Under the pieces are notes generated by a model. The model ran no database searches, was not told the DNA's origin, and saw nothing but the letters and a program-made list of their open reading frames with translations. From Treponema sp. (lineage in GTDB: Bacteria; Spirochaetota; Spirochaetia; Treponematales; Treponemataceae), in assembly GCA_016294035.1 (NCBI GenBank), contig JAEDCT010000005.1, forward strand, positions 1-64,000: a DNA stretch of 64,000 bases, in the 5' to 3' direction. Numbering within the stretch: the stretch's first letter is position 1; the number at the start of each line of letters is the position of its first letter. Below, piece after piece: positions 52,746 through 61,813 of this stretch. Position numbers and translations under genes: made by a program.

Positions 52746-54293
52746 ATGAATGATAAGGAGTTTATTTCACGTGAACAGCTTAAATCACTCATTGCACTAT
52801 ATTCACGCATAAACTTAAGTTATGCAGACCCTGAAGCATTGCTGGTTTCAATTCTGGAATCAGCAATGCTTATTATTAGCTGTAAGACAGCAGCATTTCT
52901 AATCGTTGATTCAAGATCCAATCTATTAAGATTTTCCGCAGTACGAGGCAAGAATAAAGATGACATCATGAAAATTGATGTGCACCGAAACAGCATTGCT
53001 AACTGGGTTAAGGAAAACAAAGAAGTCGTTCTATTAAACAATATACATTCAGACACTCGCTTTGATTCTTCTGTTCAGGAAAAAAACGGGCTTGTTGAGA
53101 ACAATTTGATTGCCTTTCCAATTAATCTTGATGGTGATTGCGTAGGTGTTGTTGAACTTTGGGATAAGTCGGATGGCTCTGATTTTTCAGATGATGATTT
53201 GGACATGGTTTTGCTTCTTGGCGGGCAGGCCAAGGAAGTCTATCGTCAGGCTGTAATGTTCCGTCAGCGGGAATCAAACTATTCTTATCTTGATACATCA
53301 GTCAATGCTGGAAAAGGATACCACACTTTCATTGCAAAAAATCCAACGGTTCTTTCTCTGATCCAGAATATTCGCGAGTCTGGAAATATCAATTCATCTG
53401 TTTTGATTACCGGTGAAAGTGGAGTTGGTAAGGAATTGTTTGCTGAGCAGGTTCATCTTTTGAGTTCGAGGGCAAACAAGCCTTTTATCCGCGTTAGCTG
53501 TGCTTCACTTGCTCCTAGTCTTCTTGAAAGTGAACTTTTTGGTCATGTGAAGGGTGCCTATACTGATGCTAGTTCTACTGTTAAGGGGCGTTTTGAGATT
53601 GCTGATGGTGGTACTCTGTTCCTGGATGAGATAGGTGAGCTGCCCTGGAATCTGCAGTCCAAATTGCTTCGTGTTATTCAGGAAAAGAATTTTGAGCGCG
53701 TGGGTTCTTCTGAGACAATCAGTGTTGATGTCAGAATTGTTGCTGCAACTAATCGTGATCTTGAAAAGATGATTCAGGAGAAACTTTTCAGGGAAGATCT
53801 CTATTATCGGCTTAATGTTTTGCCCATAAGTGTTCCTCCCCTTCGTGAAAGAAAAGAAGACCTTCCGGATTTGTGCATGCATTTTCTTTCTAAATTCAAG
53901 GATGAGACCCACAAAAGATTCACGGGATTTTCTGAGGCTGCATTGAATGCAATTCATTCCTATATGTGGCCTGGAAATATTAGAGAACTTGAAAATACCA
54001 TTCAGAGGGCATGTATTCTTGGAAAGCTTCCTTTGATTCAGGTTAATGACCTTAAGCTGCCAGGCAATCGTGCAAGCGAAAGAGGTGGTTCCGGAGAGAT
54101 TGCTTCAATGGCAAGTGATATTGGTTCGCGTGGAAACAAAAGCCTTAAGTATGCTCTGGATGAATTCAAGAAACAGTACATAACGAAAATACTCATTGAG
54201 AATAACTGGAATCAGACTCAGGCTGCCAGGGTTCTGGATATTCAGCGTACCTATGTGTCCAAGCTGATCAGTGAGCTTGGAATCAAGAGATAG
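52746..54293 (+). CDS. Sigma-54-type activator with GAF domain
   Basis: 515 residues. An N-terminal GAF domain (about 15-165), AAA+ domain (about 205-430) with Walker A GESGVGKE and Walker B LFLDEIGEL, and a Fis-type helix-turn-helix at the C-terminus (NWNQTQAARVLDIQRTYVSKLI). The loop that contacts sigma-54, normally GAFTGA, reads GAYTDA (270-275). It follows cmk-S1 by 13 nt and has no ribosome binding site. The signal and targets are unknown. Confidence 0.9.
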   Translation: MNDKEFISREQLKSLIALYSRINLSYADPEALLVSILESAMLIISCKTAAFLIVDSRSNLLRFSAVRGKNKDDIMKIDVHRNSIANWVKENKEVVLLNNIHSDTRFDSSVQEKNGLVENNLIAFPINLDGDCVGVVELWDKSDGSDFSDDDLDMVLLLGGQAKEVYRQAVMFRQRESNYSYLDTSVNAGKGYHTFIAKNPTVLSLIQNIRESGNINSSVLITGESGVGKELFAEQVHLLSSRANKPFIRVSCASLAPSLLESELFGHVKGAYTDASSTVKGRFEIADGGTLFLDEIGELPWNLQSKLLRVIQEKNFERVGSSETISVDVRIVAATNRDLEKMIQEKLFREDLYYRLNVLPISVPPLRERKEDLPDLCMHFLSKFKDETHKRFTGFSEAALNAIHSYMWPGNIRELENTIQRACILGKLPLIQVNDLKLPGNRASERGGSGEIASMASDIGSRGNKSLKYALDEFKKQYITKILIENNWNQTQAARVLDIQRTYVSKLISELGIKR

Positions 54294-54407
54294 TATCAAT
54301 CCTGCATGTTTTGACAAAATAGCGGAATATCACTATAATTTTTCCATTAAACTCTCTGGAAGTGATTTTTGCCGGGGAGTGCTTAACAAAAAAATCGGAG
54401 TTTATAA

Positions 54408-55067
54408 ATGTCTGAGACAAATGAAAAGCTTGAGGATTTCCTTAAGGACAACAAGAATCTTTTTTTGACAATCGTAGCTGTGCTTGTTATTGCAGCAGTG
54501 GGAATTTGTGTCTTTGTTGGCATGAAGGAAAGTAAGATAAAGAAAGGCCTTTCTGCCGTTGATTCAATTGAATTTGATTTTTCAGTAAAGTCTGATGCAC
54601 TTACAGATGATGAGGTAAATGCACGAGTTGCAAAGCTTCTTGAAGCAGTAAAGCCATATCTTTCAGAAAAAGGAATTGTTGGTGTTCGCGCAAACATGCT
54701 TGCAGCTGAGGCTTGTTCAATAAAGAAGGACTATGCTTCTGCATACAACTATTACAGGGAAGCTGCATCTCTTGGAAAGGAATTCTATACAAAGCCATAT
54801 TGTGAATTCAATGCTGCAGTAAGTGCAGAAGAAATGGGGAAAGCAGATGATGCACTTAACCTTTACAAGAGTGCATTTGAAACGCCTGATTTCCTTCTTG
54901 CTCCACATGCAGGATTCAGCTATGCACGTCTTCTGGATTCAAAGGGTGACATGAAGGCTGCCCAGGAAGCATACCAGAAGGTTATTGACTTGTATCCACA
55001 GGATTCATGGGCTGACCTTTCACAGAGTCGTCTTATTGACCTTGGTTCAAAGGGTGCAATTGAATAA
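54408..55067 (+). CDS. Membrane-anchored TPR protein
   Basis: 219 residues. A short charged N-terminus, one membrane helix (about 18-40), then TPR-like helices (AYNYYREAASLGKEFY, ALNLYKSAFETPDF, AAQEAYQKVIDLYPQD). The layout resembles YfgM-type proteins, with the repeats outside the cytoplasm, but no enzymatic motif is present. GGAG precedes the ATG. A lipoprotein gene follows after 9 nt. Confidence 0.78.
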   Translation: MSETNEKLEDFLKDNKNLFLTIVAVLVIAAVGICVFVGMKESKIKKGLSAVDSIEFDFSVKSDALTDDEVNARVAKLLEAVKPYLSEKGIVGVRANMLAAEACSIKKDYASAYNYYREAASLGKEFYTKPYCEFNAAVSAEEMGKADDALNLYKSAFETPDFLLAPHAGFSYARLLDSKGDMKAAQEAYQKVIDLYPQDSWADLSQSRLIDLGSKGAIE

Positions 55068-55076
55068 TATTGAATT

Positions 55077-55853
55077 ATGAAAAGAAATCTTTTATTTATA
55101 ACAGTATTTCTTTTTGTTTCATTTTTGTTTATTGGGTGTGGTCTGGATTCTTTTTACTATCTGGACCCTCCAATATCTGGTAGCCATACTCCAAGGTACA
55201 GCGACAACGATACAATGCTGTACTATTTTTCCTTTCTAACTTCAGAAACTGATACCAATGGCAGCTTCGGTGACTCTGATTTTACATTTCTTGGGACAGA
55301 AGTCTATTACAAGATTTACAACAATGTTTCAAATCTAGCAAATGTTAATTCAGCAATAGATTCAATGAACACAACAAGTGATGTGTCTGCTGCGGCAACA
55401 TCATTGATTAATTCTTATGGATATAAGCCTCTGGCATTTTCCGGTGGTTCATATCGTTCCCCCCTTGTCATGGCAACTGGTTCCAATGTCTACGTTTACA
55501 TCAGGCCTGCAAGTGATCCTACTTTTTATAAAGACTTTGCTCCTGCAATTTGCTTTTCAACAAAGAACATTTCGTCTGTTGGTGATTCTGAGATTCCCTA
55601 CATAACTGAGCGTCTTGTACCGCGAAGGGCAGTCAATTCAAAGTATGGATTTCATTTTAATTCAGACGACTCAAATAATCCTGTACCAGATTCCCATGAT
55701 TCTGATGTTTCCTATGGATCATTTACTGAATCCCGTGTGTGGTATGTGGACATGTATGCTGTTTCTCTTGGCCGAGATTCAAGCTATTCTCCATCCTACA
55801 GCAAGGTACTCCATCTGGGAACAGTTCCTGTCAGGGAAGAATGGTTTGACTGA
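55077..55853 (+). CDS. Predicted lipoprotein of unknown function
   Basis: 258 residues. The hydrophobic signal ends in the lipobox-like FIGC (Cys about residue 22). The mature part is rich in Ser, Asp, Asn and Tyr with beta-strand patterns and no recognised domain. It sits 9 nt after the TPR gene, so both are probably one envelope-related operon. There is no ribosome binding site. A convergent gene follows. Confidence 0.72.
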   Translation: MKRNLLFITVFLFVSFLFIGCGLDSFYYLDPPISGSHTPRYSDNDTMLYYFSFLTSETDTNGSFGDSDFTFLGTEVYYKIYNNVSNLANVNSAIDSMNTTSDVSAAATSLINSYGYKPLAFSGGSYRSPLVMATGSNVYVYIRPASDPTFYKDFAPAICFSTKNISSVGDSEIPYITERLVPRRAVNSKYGFHFNSDDSNNPVPDSHDSDVSYGSFTESRVWYVDMYAVSLGRDSSYSPSYSKVLHLGTVPVREEWFD

Positions 55854-55865
55854 CATTTGTGTTTC

Positions 55866-56717
55866 TTAGTAGGCTAGTACCTTCGAGTAGAATGAAATGC
55901 ATTCTTCAAGTTTTTCCTTCAGCTGCCATGGAGGATTTATGATGAACATTCCGCTTCCGTAAAGATGTGATGCCTTTTCTTCTGCAGTTTCTTCATCAGG
56001 TTCAGTAACACAGAATTCACATCTGAGTGTTTCGCTCTGGTTAAGCTGAAGCTTGCAGAAATCTTCAAGTTCTGTGAGCATCTGGGCATTTTCATTTTTT
56101 CTTCTTAATAGCAGCGGGTACCATAATGCTATGATGGCAGTGTTCCATTTTTTGTGGGCTTCCTTTATGGCCATGGTAACATTTTGCCAGTCGCTTTTGT
56201 CTTCGTAGCTTGGATCAATGAGAATTAGTCCACGTTTTACAAGAGGCGGTAAGAGTTCTTTCAGGCATTCATAGCTGTCCTTGTCATGGATCATTGTCTT
56301 TCCGTCAGTTTTCGCTTTTGTGTTTTGTCTTAATGCTTCAACAGATTCCGGATGTTTTTCTATGAGATGTACAATATCTTTCTGGCGAAGAAACATTCTC
56401 TCAATCTGAGGGCTTCCAGCGTATTGTCGTTTGTTCAGAAAATCATTCTGTATGTCAAGGTAAATCTGAATTCCTTCAGGTAAGGTAAGCGATGTTTTTT
56501 TTGTGAAGGACCAGATTTTTTCTATTCCCTGTCTGGCTTCTCCAGTTTTCTGAATGCTTTCATCATCAAGAAAGTAGATTCCGTTTCCGGCATGAGTGTC
56601 AATAACTGTGAACGGCTTTTCCTTCTTGCACAGAGAATCAAGTATCAGTGAAAGGGCTGTGTGCTTGAGCAGGTCTGCGTGGTTTCCTGCATGGAATTTG
56701 TGCTGATAGCTTAGCAT
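55866..56717 (-). CDS. rlmJ: 23S rRNA adenine-2030 N6-methyltransferase
   Basis: 283 residues. The N-terminal signature MLSYQHKFHAGNHADLLKH is diagnostic of RlmJ. The SAM motif is TVIDTHAGNGIYFL. The catalytic motif, normally DPPY, reads DPSYE. It methylates A2030 in 23S rRNA. Its start overlaps the nadE stop by 7 nt. Confidence 0.93.
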   Translation of the reverse strand: MLSYQHKFHAGNHADLLKHTALSLILDSLCKKEKPFTVIDTHAGNGIYFLDDESIQKTGEARQGIEKIWSFTKKTSLTLPEGIQIYLDIQNDFLNKRQYAGSPQIERMFLRQKDIVHLIEKHPESVEALRQNTKAKTDGKTMIHDKDSYECLKELLPPLVKRGLILIDPSYEDKSDWQNVTMAIKEAHKKWNTAIIALWYPLLLRRKNENAQMLTELEDFCKLQLNQSETLRCEFCVTEPDEETAEEKASHLYGSGMFIINPPWQLKEKLEECISFYSKVLAY

Positions 56718-58699
56718 TTTAGTTCCTTCGAAAGATCTTCAAGTTCCTTTTGCCAGATTGAACAGCTGGCATCACTTGGCATTCTCCAGTCTCCTCTTGG
56801 TGACAGGTTTACCGTTCCAACCTTTGCTCCGTCTGGCATGCAGCTTCTCTTGAACTGCTGCTGGAAGAATCTCCTGTAGAATGAGACAAGCCATTTGTAG
56901 ATAAAATCCACTGTATATAAATCATCTCTTCCCTGAATCTTTTCTCCATCGAAAACTGATTTTGCAAGGAAGAAAATCTTTCTCGGTGAGAATCCGAATC
57001 TCATGACATAGTACAGGAAAAAATCATGCAGTTCATAGGGACCAACCAGATCTTCTGTTTTCTGCGAAATGTTTCCCTTTTCTGGAGGCAAAAGTTCCGG
57101 GCTGACAGGAGTGTCAAGTATGTCTTTGAGTACTGTGGACAATTTTTCAGATTCGTTGCCAGCAAACCAGTCAACAAGATAGCGGACAAGAGTTTTAGGT
57201 ATGCTTGAATTGACTGCATACATGGACATGTGGTCACCATTGTATGTGCACCATCCAAGGGCAAGTTCACTTAAGTCACCTGTGCCGATTACTATTCCTC
57301 CGGTTTTGTTTGCGTAATCCATCAGAATCTGTGTTCTTTCCCTTGCCTGGCAATTTTCGTATGTAATGTCATGCTTTGACTCATCCTGTCCAATGTCGGC
57401 AAAGTGCTGGAGAACTGATTTTTTTATGTCGATTTCAATCAATTCTGCTCCGGTTTGCCTTGCAAGTATACAGGCGTTGCTGTAGGTCCTGTCTGTTGTT
57501 CCGAAGCATGGCATTGTGATTGCCTTGATCTTGTTCCGGTTAATTTTGCATTTATCAAAAGCCCGTGCTGTTACAAGAAGAGCCAGGGTTGAATCAAGTC
57601 CACCTGAAAGGCCGATTACTGCTGATGATGCATTTATGTGCCTGAGTCTTTTTGCAAGTCCCTCAGATTGCATTTCAATTACTTCACGGCATCGCTCATG
57701 ACGCTGTCCTTTGTTTTCAGGAACAAATGGATGCTTTTCTATAATATCCTCAGGTTTTTCGGCGGATTCCAATGAAAGATTGTTTTGCTGCAATTCAACC
57801 AGAACCGTTGTGTATGGACTTGAGAGGTTCTTTGAGCTTGTGAATGTTGATGACTTGATTCTGTCCTGATGGATTTTTTCCAGGTCAATATCTGCGTAGA
57901 GAATTGAATCTGTTTCAGAAAAAAGCTTTCGTTCCTTTTTTATTTTTCCATTCTCTGCAATAATGCTGTGTCCTGAAAATATCAGGTCTGTTGTGCTTTC
58001 ATCGTGACCGGCATTTGAATAGATGTATGCGCAAATGCTTTTTGCCGACTGTGCACCAACAAGAATCTTTCTGTATGCAGCTTTACCAACAACTTCATTG
58101 CTTGCGCTAAGGTTTGCAATTACTGTTGCTCCGTTTATTGCATGCATGGTGGATGGTGAAAGGGGAACCCAGAGGTCCTCGCAGATTTCACATGAAATTC
58201 TTACAAGGCTGTCATTCTTGTCCTGAATTATGATATTCTTTCCAAAGGGAATTTTTTCTCCGGTACCGAAAACATCAATTTCGGAAACTGTGTCCTGGTC
58301 AAAGGATGTGAACCATCTGTTTTCATAGAATTCACCATAGTTTGGAATGAATGTCTTTGGAATAATGCAAAGCACTTTTCCCTTGTGGATGAAAGCTGCG
58401 CTGTTGTACAGGCATCCCTTTACTGCCAATGGTAGTCCTACTGCAAATAGAACGTTTTCACATGCAGTTTCCTTTGTGATCTTGAGAAGTGCACTTACGG
58501 CTGATTCTTGCAGAGGTCTTTGCAGAAACAAATCCTGGCAGGTGTAAGCCGTAACCGAAAGTTCTGGAAAAACCAGAAACCTGACATTCTTGCTGGAAGC
58601 CTCTTTTACGAGGCCTACAATCTTGCCGGCATTGAACTGCGGGTCAGCAACAGAAAGAGCCGGGCAAGCTGAACCTGCCCTGAAATAACCGAAATTCAT
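56711..58699 (-). CDS. nadE: Glutamine-dependent NAD+ synthetase
   Basis: 662 residues. The N-terminal nitrilase-type glutaminase domain (about 1-280) has Glu46 (FPELSVT), a Lys region before PNYGEFYE and Cys in SCEICEDLW. The C-terminal synthetase has the ATP-pyrophosphatase motif GLSGGLDSTLALL, GTGDLSELALGW and a PxAELLP-like segment. It amidates deamido-NAD with ammonia from glutamine. It is between a response regulator gene (2-nt gap) and rlmJ. Confidence 0.95.
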   Translation of the reverse strand: MNFGYFRAGSACPALSVADPQFNAGKIVGLVKEASSKNVRFLVFPELSVTAYTCQDLFLQRPLQESAVSALLKITKETACENVLFAVGLPLAVKGCLYNSAAFIHKGKVLCIIPKTFIPNYGEFYENRWFTSFDQDTVSEIDVFGTGEKIPFGKNIIIQDKNDSLVRISCEICEDLWVPLSPSTMHAINGATVIANLSASNEVVGKAAYRKILVGAQSAKSICAYIYSNAGHDESTTDLIFSGHSIIAENGKIKKERKLFSETDSILYADIDLEKIHQDRIKSSTFTSSKNLSSPYTTVLVELQQNNLSLESAEKPEDIIEKHPFVPENKGQRHERCREVIEMQSEGLAKRLRHINASSAVIGLSGGLDSTLALLVTARAFDKCKINRNKIKAITMPCFGTTDRTYSNACILARQTGAELIEIDIKKSVLQHFADIGQDESKHDITYENCQARERTQILMDYANKTGGIVIGTGDLSELALGWCTYNGDHMSMYAVNSSIPKTLVRYLVDWFAGNESEKLSTVLKDILDTPVSPELLPPEKGNISQKTEDLVGPYELHDFFLYYVMRFGFSPRKIFFLAKSVFDGEKIQGRDDLYTVDFIYKWLVSFYRRFFQQQFKRSCMPDGAKVGTVNLSPRGDWRMPSDASCSIWQKELEDLSKELKC

Positions 58700-58701
58700 T
58701 T

Positions 58702-59748
58702 TTATTTTTTCTTACCAAAGTGTGCAATAATATCATCTTTTGAGTTTGCGAGAAGTTCAATTACATCCGGGCGGAATGCGTCTTTGTCTTCTTCAATTGA
58801 ATTCATTGCAAGCACGAAGTCTGAGTCGTTTGGAGTGTCTCCGTTTTCCTTGAAGAAATGCTGGCAGAATTCAATGGCAATGGAGCACATCTGTGTGTAG
58901 ATGTTGTTGATTGTACTCTTAAGTCCGTGAGGCATACCACGGCCATCGTAGCGTTCATGGTGATGCATGCAGATATCTGCTGCTGTCTTCGTGAAGAATG
59001 ATACGGCAGGTGAGTTGTTGATTGCCACCATGTCAGCACCGGCAATAGTGTGTGTGTCTGGAATGTCATCAATATCTGCCTGAAGGTAAACCTTGAATTT
59101 TTCCTGTCGGATTACAATACGTCCAATATCATAGAAGTATGCAGCCTGACTAATGATTTCGATTCCTTCAGGAGAAAGGTCTCTTGGTGCCTTGAGTGCA
59201 AAATAAGTTTCAAGAAGTATGTGCACAACCTCGGAAACGTGAATGTACATAAGATCATCCCTTTTTTCTGATTTGAGGTATGTAAGATATACTCTGCGAA
59301 GTCGTTCTGCATAGTTTGCAGTTGCCCTGAGTTCGTTGTCTGAAAGTGCTCCCGACTGGTTGAACCCTTCTGGTACTGTTTCTTTTTTTGCAAACAGCTG
59401 CTTTAGCTTTGTGAGAATCTGATCAGAGTTGTATGGCTTTTTGAAGAATCCTGCAACACCATAATTTGCGGCACGGATAATGTTTCCCTTTTGGGCTTCT
59501 GCAGAAATCAGCATTATCTGCATTCCATTGTGTCTTGATTTGTCCAGAAGGTTTAGAACTGAAAATCCGTCAAGTCCCGGCATGGAAATGTCCAGAAGCA
59601 TTCCATCAATGTGAAGGCTCGGGTTATTGAGAATTTCCAGGGCTGCATAGCCGTTGTTTGCTTCAATAACGTTGTAGTAGCTTGTAAGAATATTTTTCAG
59701 GATTGCTCTGTCAATCTCAGAATCATCTACAATAAGCAGTGTTGTCAT
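58702..59748 (-). CDS. Response regulator with degenerate HD-GYP-like domain
   Basis: 348 residues. An intact receiver (D8, D9, phospho-Asp D53 in LLDISMP, Lys in FKKPY) followed by an HD-GYP-like domain (about 140-340). The HD pair is YD (YFYDIGRI), the HHE motif survives (HHERYDGRGMPHG), and GYP is GMP. The missing metal His makes cyclic-di-GMP hydrolysis doubtful, so it may bind a nucleotide or a protein partner. GGAG precedes the ATG. It heads the nadE-rlmJ transcript. Confidence 0.85.
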   Translation of the reverse strand: MTTLLIVDDSEIDRAILKNILTSYYNVIEANNGYAALEILNNPSLHIDGMLLDISMPGLDGFSVLNLLDKSRHNGMQIMLISAEAQKGNIIRAANYGVAGFFKKPYNSDQILTKLKQLFAKKETVPEGFNQSGALSDNELRATANYAERLRRVYLTYLKSEKRDDLMYIHVSEVVHILLETYFALKAPRDLSPEGIEIISQAAYFYDIGRIVIRQEKFKVYLQADIDDIPDTHTIAGADMVAINNSPAVSFFTKTAADICMHHHERYDGRGMPHGLKSTINNIYTQMCSIAIEFCQHFFKENGDTPNDSDFVLAMNSIEEDKDAFRPDVIELLANSKDDIIAHFGKKK

Positions 59749-59992
59749 GTTTTGTTCTCCGGTTTTTGCTGTTCCTTTGGCAGAAGTATCAATGTTTTTA
59801 CAAATTACAATTCAAATAATTATACCTCGCTTTTCGTTGTTTTTCAATTAATTATCAATTATTAGCCGCATTTAATTGAAGAAAGATGCTGAAATTTACT
59901 TTTTTGGTGCTGTTTGTCCTGTCTGCTGCTGTTTGCTGGCTAAAAAAAACGTGTTCGTGGGAAAAATCTTTGCTTATCGGCATGTTTTTTGG

Positions 59993-60020
59993 TTGACATT
60001 AAGAATTTTTTATATAAAAT
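59993..60020 (+). promoter_or_regulatory. Promoter of the division cluster
   Basis: A perfect -35 TTGACA (59993-59998), a 16-nt spacer and the -10 TAAAAT (60015-60020); TATAAA at 60013-60018 is an alternative. The transcript should start near 60027, at the edge of the operator repeats. Confidence 0.75.
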
Positions 60021-60030
60021 AGAGATTAAG

Positions 60031-60064
60031 TGGGAAATAGTGGGAAAAAGTGGTGAGTAGTGGC
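60031..60064 (+). promoter_or_regulatory. MraZ operator: four TGG(G) boxes at 10-bp spacing
   Basis: TGGGA at 60031, TGGGA at 60041, TGGTG at 60051 and TGGCA at 60061, each on the same helical face. MraZ from other bacteria binds TGGGN repeats spaced this way in its own promoter and represses the cluster. Here the boxes lie after the -10 and include the GGTGA ribosome binding site (60052-60056), so MraZ could block initiation. Confidence 0.75.
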
Positions 60065-60511
60065 ATGAACATGCTTTTTGGCGAGTATAGCAATACGCTG
60101 GATGACAAAGGTCGAATCCAGTTTCCGGCCAAGCTGCGCTCAGTGTTGCAGCAGGATGGGCTCGTCGTTACGCGTGGTCTTGATAACTGTCTCATGCTTT
60201 TTACAGTGGATGAGTGGACTTCATTGAGTGAAAAAATCATGGGGTCTGCTTCTCTTTTTGATGACAAAAAGCGCATGGTTTTAAGGCGCTTTATTTCACC
60301 GGCCCAGGAAGTTGCTTTTGACAAGTCCGGCCGTCTTTCTATTCCCCAGAGCCTGAGAGATTTTGCCGGTCTGAAGGGTGAATGCACGATTCTTGGAATC
60401 AATAAATACATGGAATTGTGGGATTCAGAGCGTTACCGTGAATATCTTGAAAGGACAGAAAGCTCATTTATTCAGGCTGCAAGCGAATCAATGGGTGACA
60501 TATTGCTGTGA
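60065..60511 (+). CDS. mraZ: Transcriptional regulator MraZ
   Basis: 148 residues from the ATG at 60065 (ATG at 60071 is an alternative; GTG at 60050 lies in the operator). Two AbrB-like repeats: MLFGEYSNTLDDKGRIQFPAK and AQEVAFDKSGRLSIPQSLRDFA. It autorepresses the division and wall cluster and sits first in it, 10 nt before rsmH. Confidence 0.95.
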   Translation: MNMLFGEYSNTLDDKGRIQFPAKLRSVLQQDGLVVTRGLDNCLMLFTVDEWTSLSEKIMGSASLFDDKKRMVLRRFISPAQEVAFDKSGRLSIPQSLRDFAGLKGECTILGINKYMELWDSERYREYLERTESSFIQAASESMGDILL

Positions 60512-60521
60512 GGAATGAAAA

Positions 60522-61517
60522 GTGGAAATCGTCCATACTCCCGTATTGCTCAATGAATGTCTCGAATATCTGTCTCCTGTCGGTGAGAAATTTGAAAACG
60601 ATGCATTTATGATTGACTCAACATTGGGAGAAGGCGGGCATTCCTACAATTTTCTTAGTAAATTCCCAGGATTACACATAATGGGACTGGATGCAGATTC
60701 AGTCATTCAGGCCAGGGCAAGGGAAAGACTTTCCTGCTTTGGAGAAAGAATGGAATTCTTCAATGGGTGGTTCAACGATTTCTACAGGAATTTTCCACTG
60801 GAGGATCCCCAGCAAAGACGTCCTGATTTGATTCTCTTTGATCTTGGAATCAGTGTCTTTCATTATGAAAGAAGCGGGAGGGGATTTTCTTTCCGTCATG
60901 ATGAAGTTCTGGACATGAGGCTAAATCCCCTTACTGAAGAAAGTGCCGCAGATGTTGTAAATTCAATGGCAGAAGAAAAACTGGCAAATATGATCTATTT
61001 GTATTCTGATGAAAAGTATTCAAGAAGAATTGCATCTTCGATTGTTGAAGCCAGAAAAAATGGAAGAATTGAATCAACTAAAGCATTGGCTGATATTATC
61101 TGGAATGCAGTGCCGTCAAAGTACAGGTATGGGAACATTCATCCTGCAACAAGAACTTTCCAGGCTTTAAGAATACATGTAAACAGTGAGTTGAAGCGTC
61201 TTCCGGAAGCAATTCACGACGCCTTTAATGTTCTTGCTCCTGGCGGAAAACTTGGTGTCATAACATTTCATTCACTTGAAGACAAAATCGTAAAAAACTA
61301 TTTCAGAAACCTGGGAAAGCAGTGTGTCTGCCCGCCGGAAGTTCCTGCCTGTGTTTGCGGTGGAGTTCCTTGTGCTGAAGTTTTGACAAGAAAACCTGTT
61401 GAACCCACTGCTCAGGAAATAAAGGAAAATTCTCCATCACGAAGTGCCAAGCTCAGGGTTGTGAGAAAACTGCGTGATGCTGATGAAAAGCGTTTGTATG
61501 GAGTGGAGGCCTTATGA
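60522..61517 (+). CDS. rsmH: 16S rRNA C1402 N4-methyltransferase
   Basis: 331 residues. Starts at GTG with GAGG 8 nt upstream, overlapping the mraZ end. Motifs: HTPVLLNECLEYL, MIDSTLGEGGHS (SAM), LILFDLGIS and GVITFHSLEDKIVKNYF. It methylates C1402 in the decoding centre. It overlaps the ftsL-like gene by 4 nt. Confidence 0.96.
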   Translation: MEIVHTPVLLNECLEYLSPVGEKFENDAFMIDSTLGEGGHSYNFLSKFPGLHIMGLDADSVIQARARERLSCFGERMEFFNGWFNDFYRNFPLEDPQQRRPDLILFDLGISVFHYERSGRGFSFRHDEVLDMRLNPLTEESAADVVNSMAEEKLANMIYLYSDEKYSRRIASSIVEARKNGRIESTKALADIIWNAVPSKYRYGNIHPATRTFQALRIHVNSELKRLPEAIHDAFNVLAPGGKLGVITFHSLEDKIVKNYFRNLGKQCVCPPEVPACVCGGVPCAEVLTRKPVEPTAQEIKENSPSRSAKLRVVRKLRDADEKRLYGVEAL

Positions 61518-61813
61518 AAAACAGGACAAGGAATTTTTTGAGAATTTTCGGGATTTTTTTTGTGGCTGTTTCCATTCCAGGACTTTTGATTCTTAACGGA
61601 GTTCAGTCAGCAAGATACAGAGAACTGCAGAAGTCAATTATTGAGCTGGAAAAGAAACAGGAATTCCTTATCGAGGAAAACAAAAAGATGATTACGGATA
61701 TCGGTGTCTTGTCGGGATCAGACAGAATCGAATCCATTGCAGAAAATGAACTTGGAATGAGAAAAGCTGAAAGTGACGAAATCGTCCGGGTAAACTTGGG
61801 GGCAGGAAAATGA
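61514..61813 (+). CDS. ftsL: FtsL-like divisome protein
   Basis: 99 residues: a short basic cytoplasmic end, one membrane helix (about 11-31) and a coiled coil (about 32-65). Sequence is poorly conserved in this family; size, topology and position between rsmH and murF support FtsL. It overlaps both neighbours by 4 nt. Confidence 0.75.
   Translation: MKNRTRNFLRIFGIFFVAVSIPGLLILNGVQSARYRELQKSIIELEKKQEFLIEENKKMITDIGVLSGSDRIESIAENELGMRKAESDEIVRVNLGAGK

Larger units (their letters stand above)
59749..60064. other. Intergenic region between divergent regulator and division cluster
   Basis: 316 nt, AT-rich, with no gene. The left part holds the minus-strand promoter region of the response regulator and several AATTA-type short repeats near 59845-59880. 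The right part holds the division-cluster promoter and the MraZ-type operator. Confidence 0.7.
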
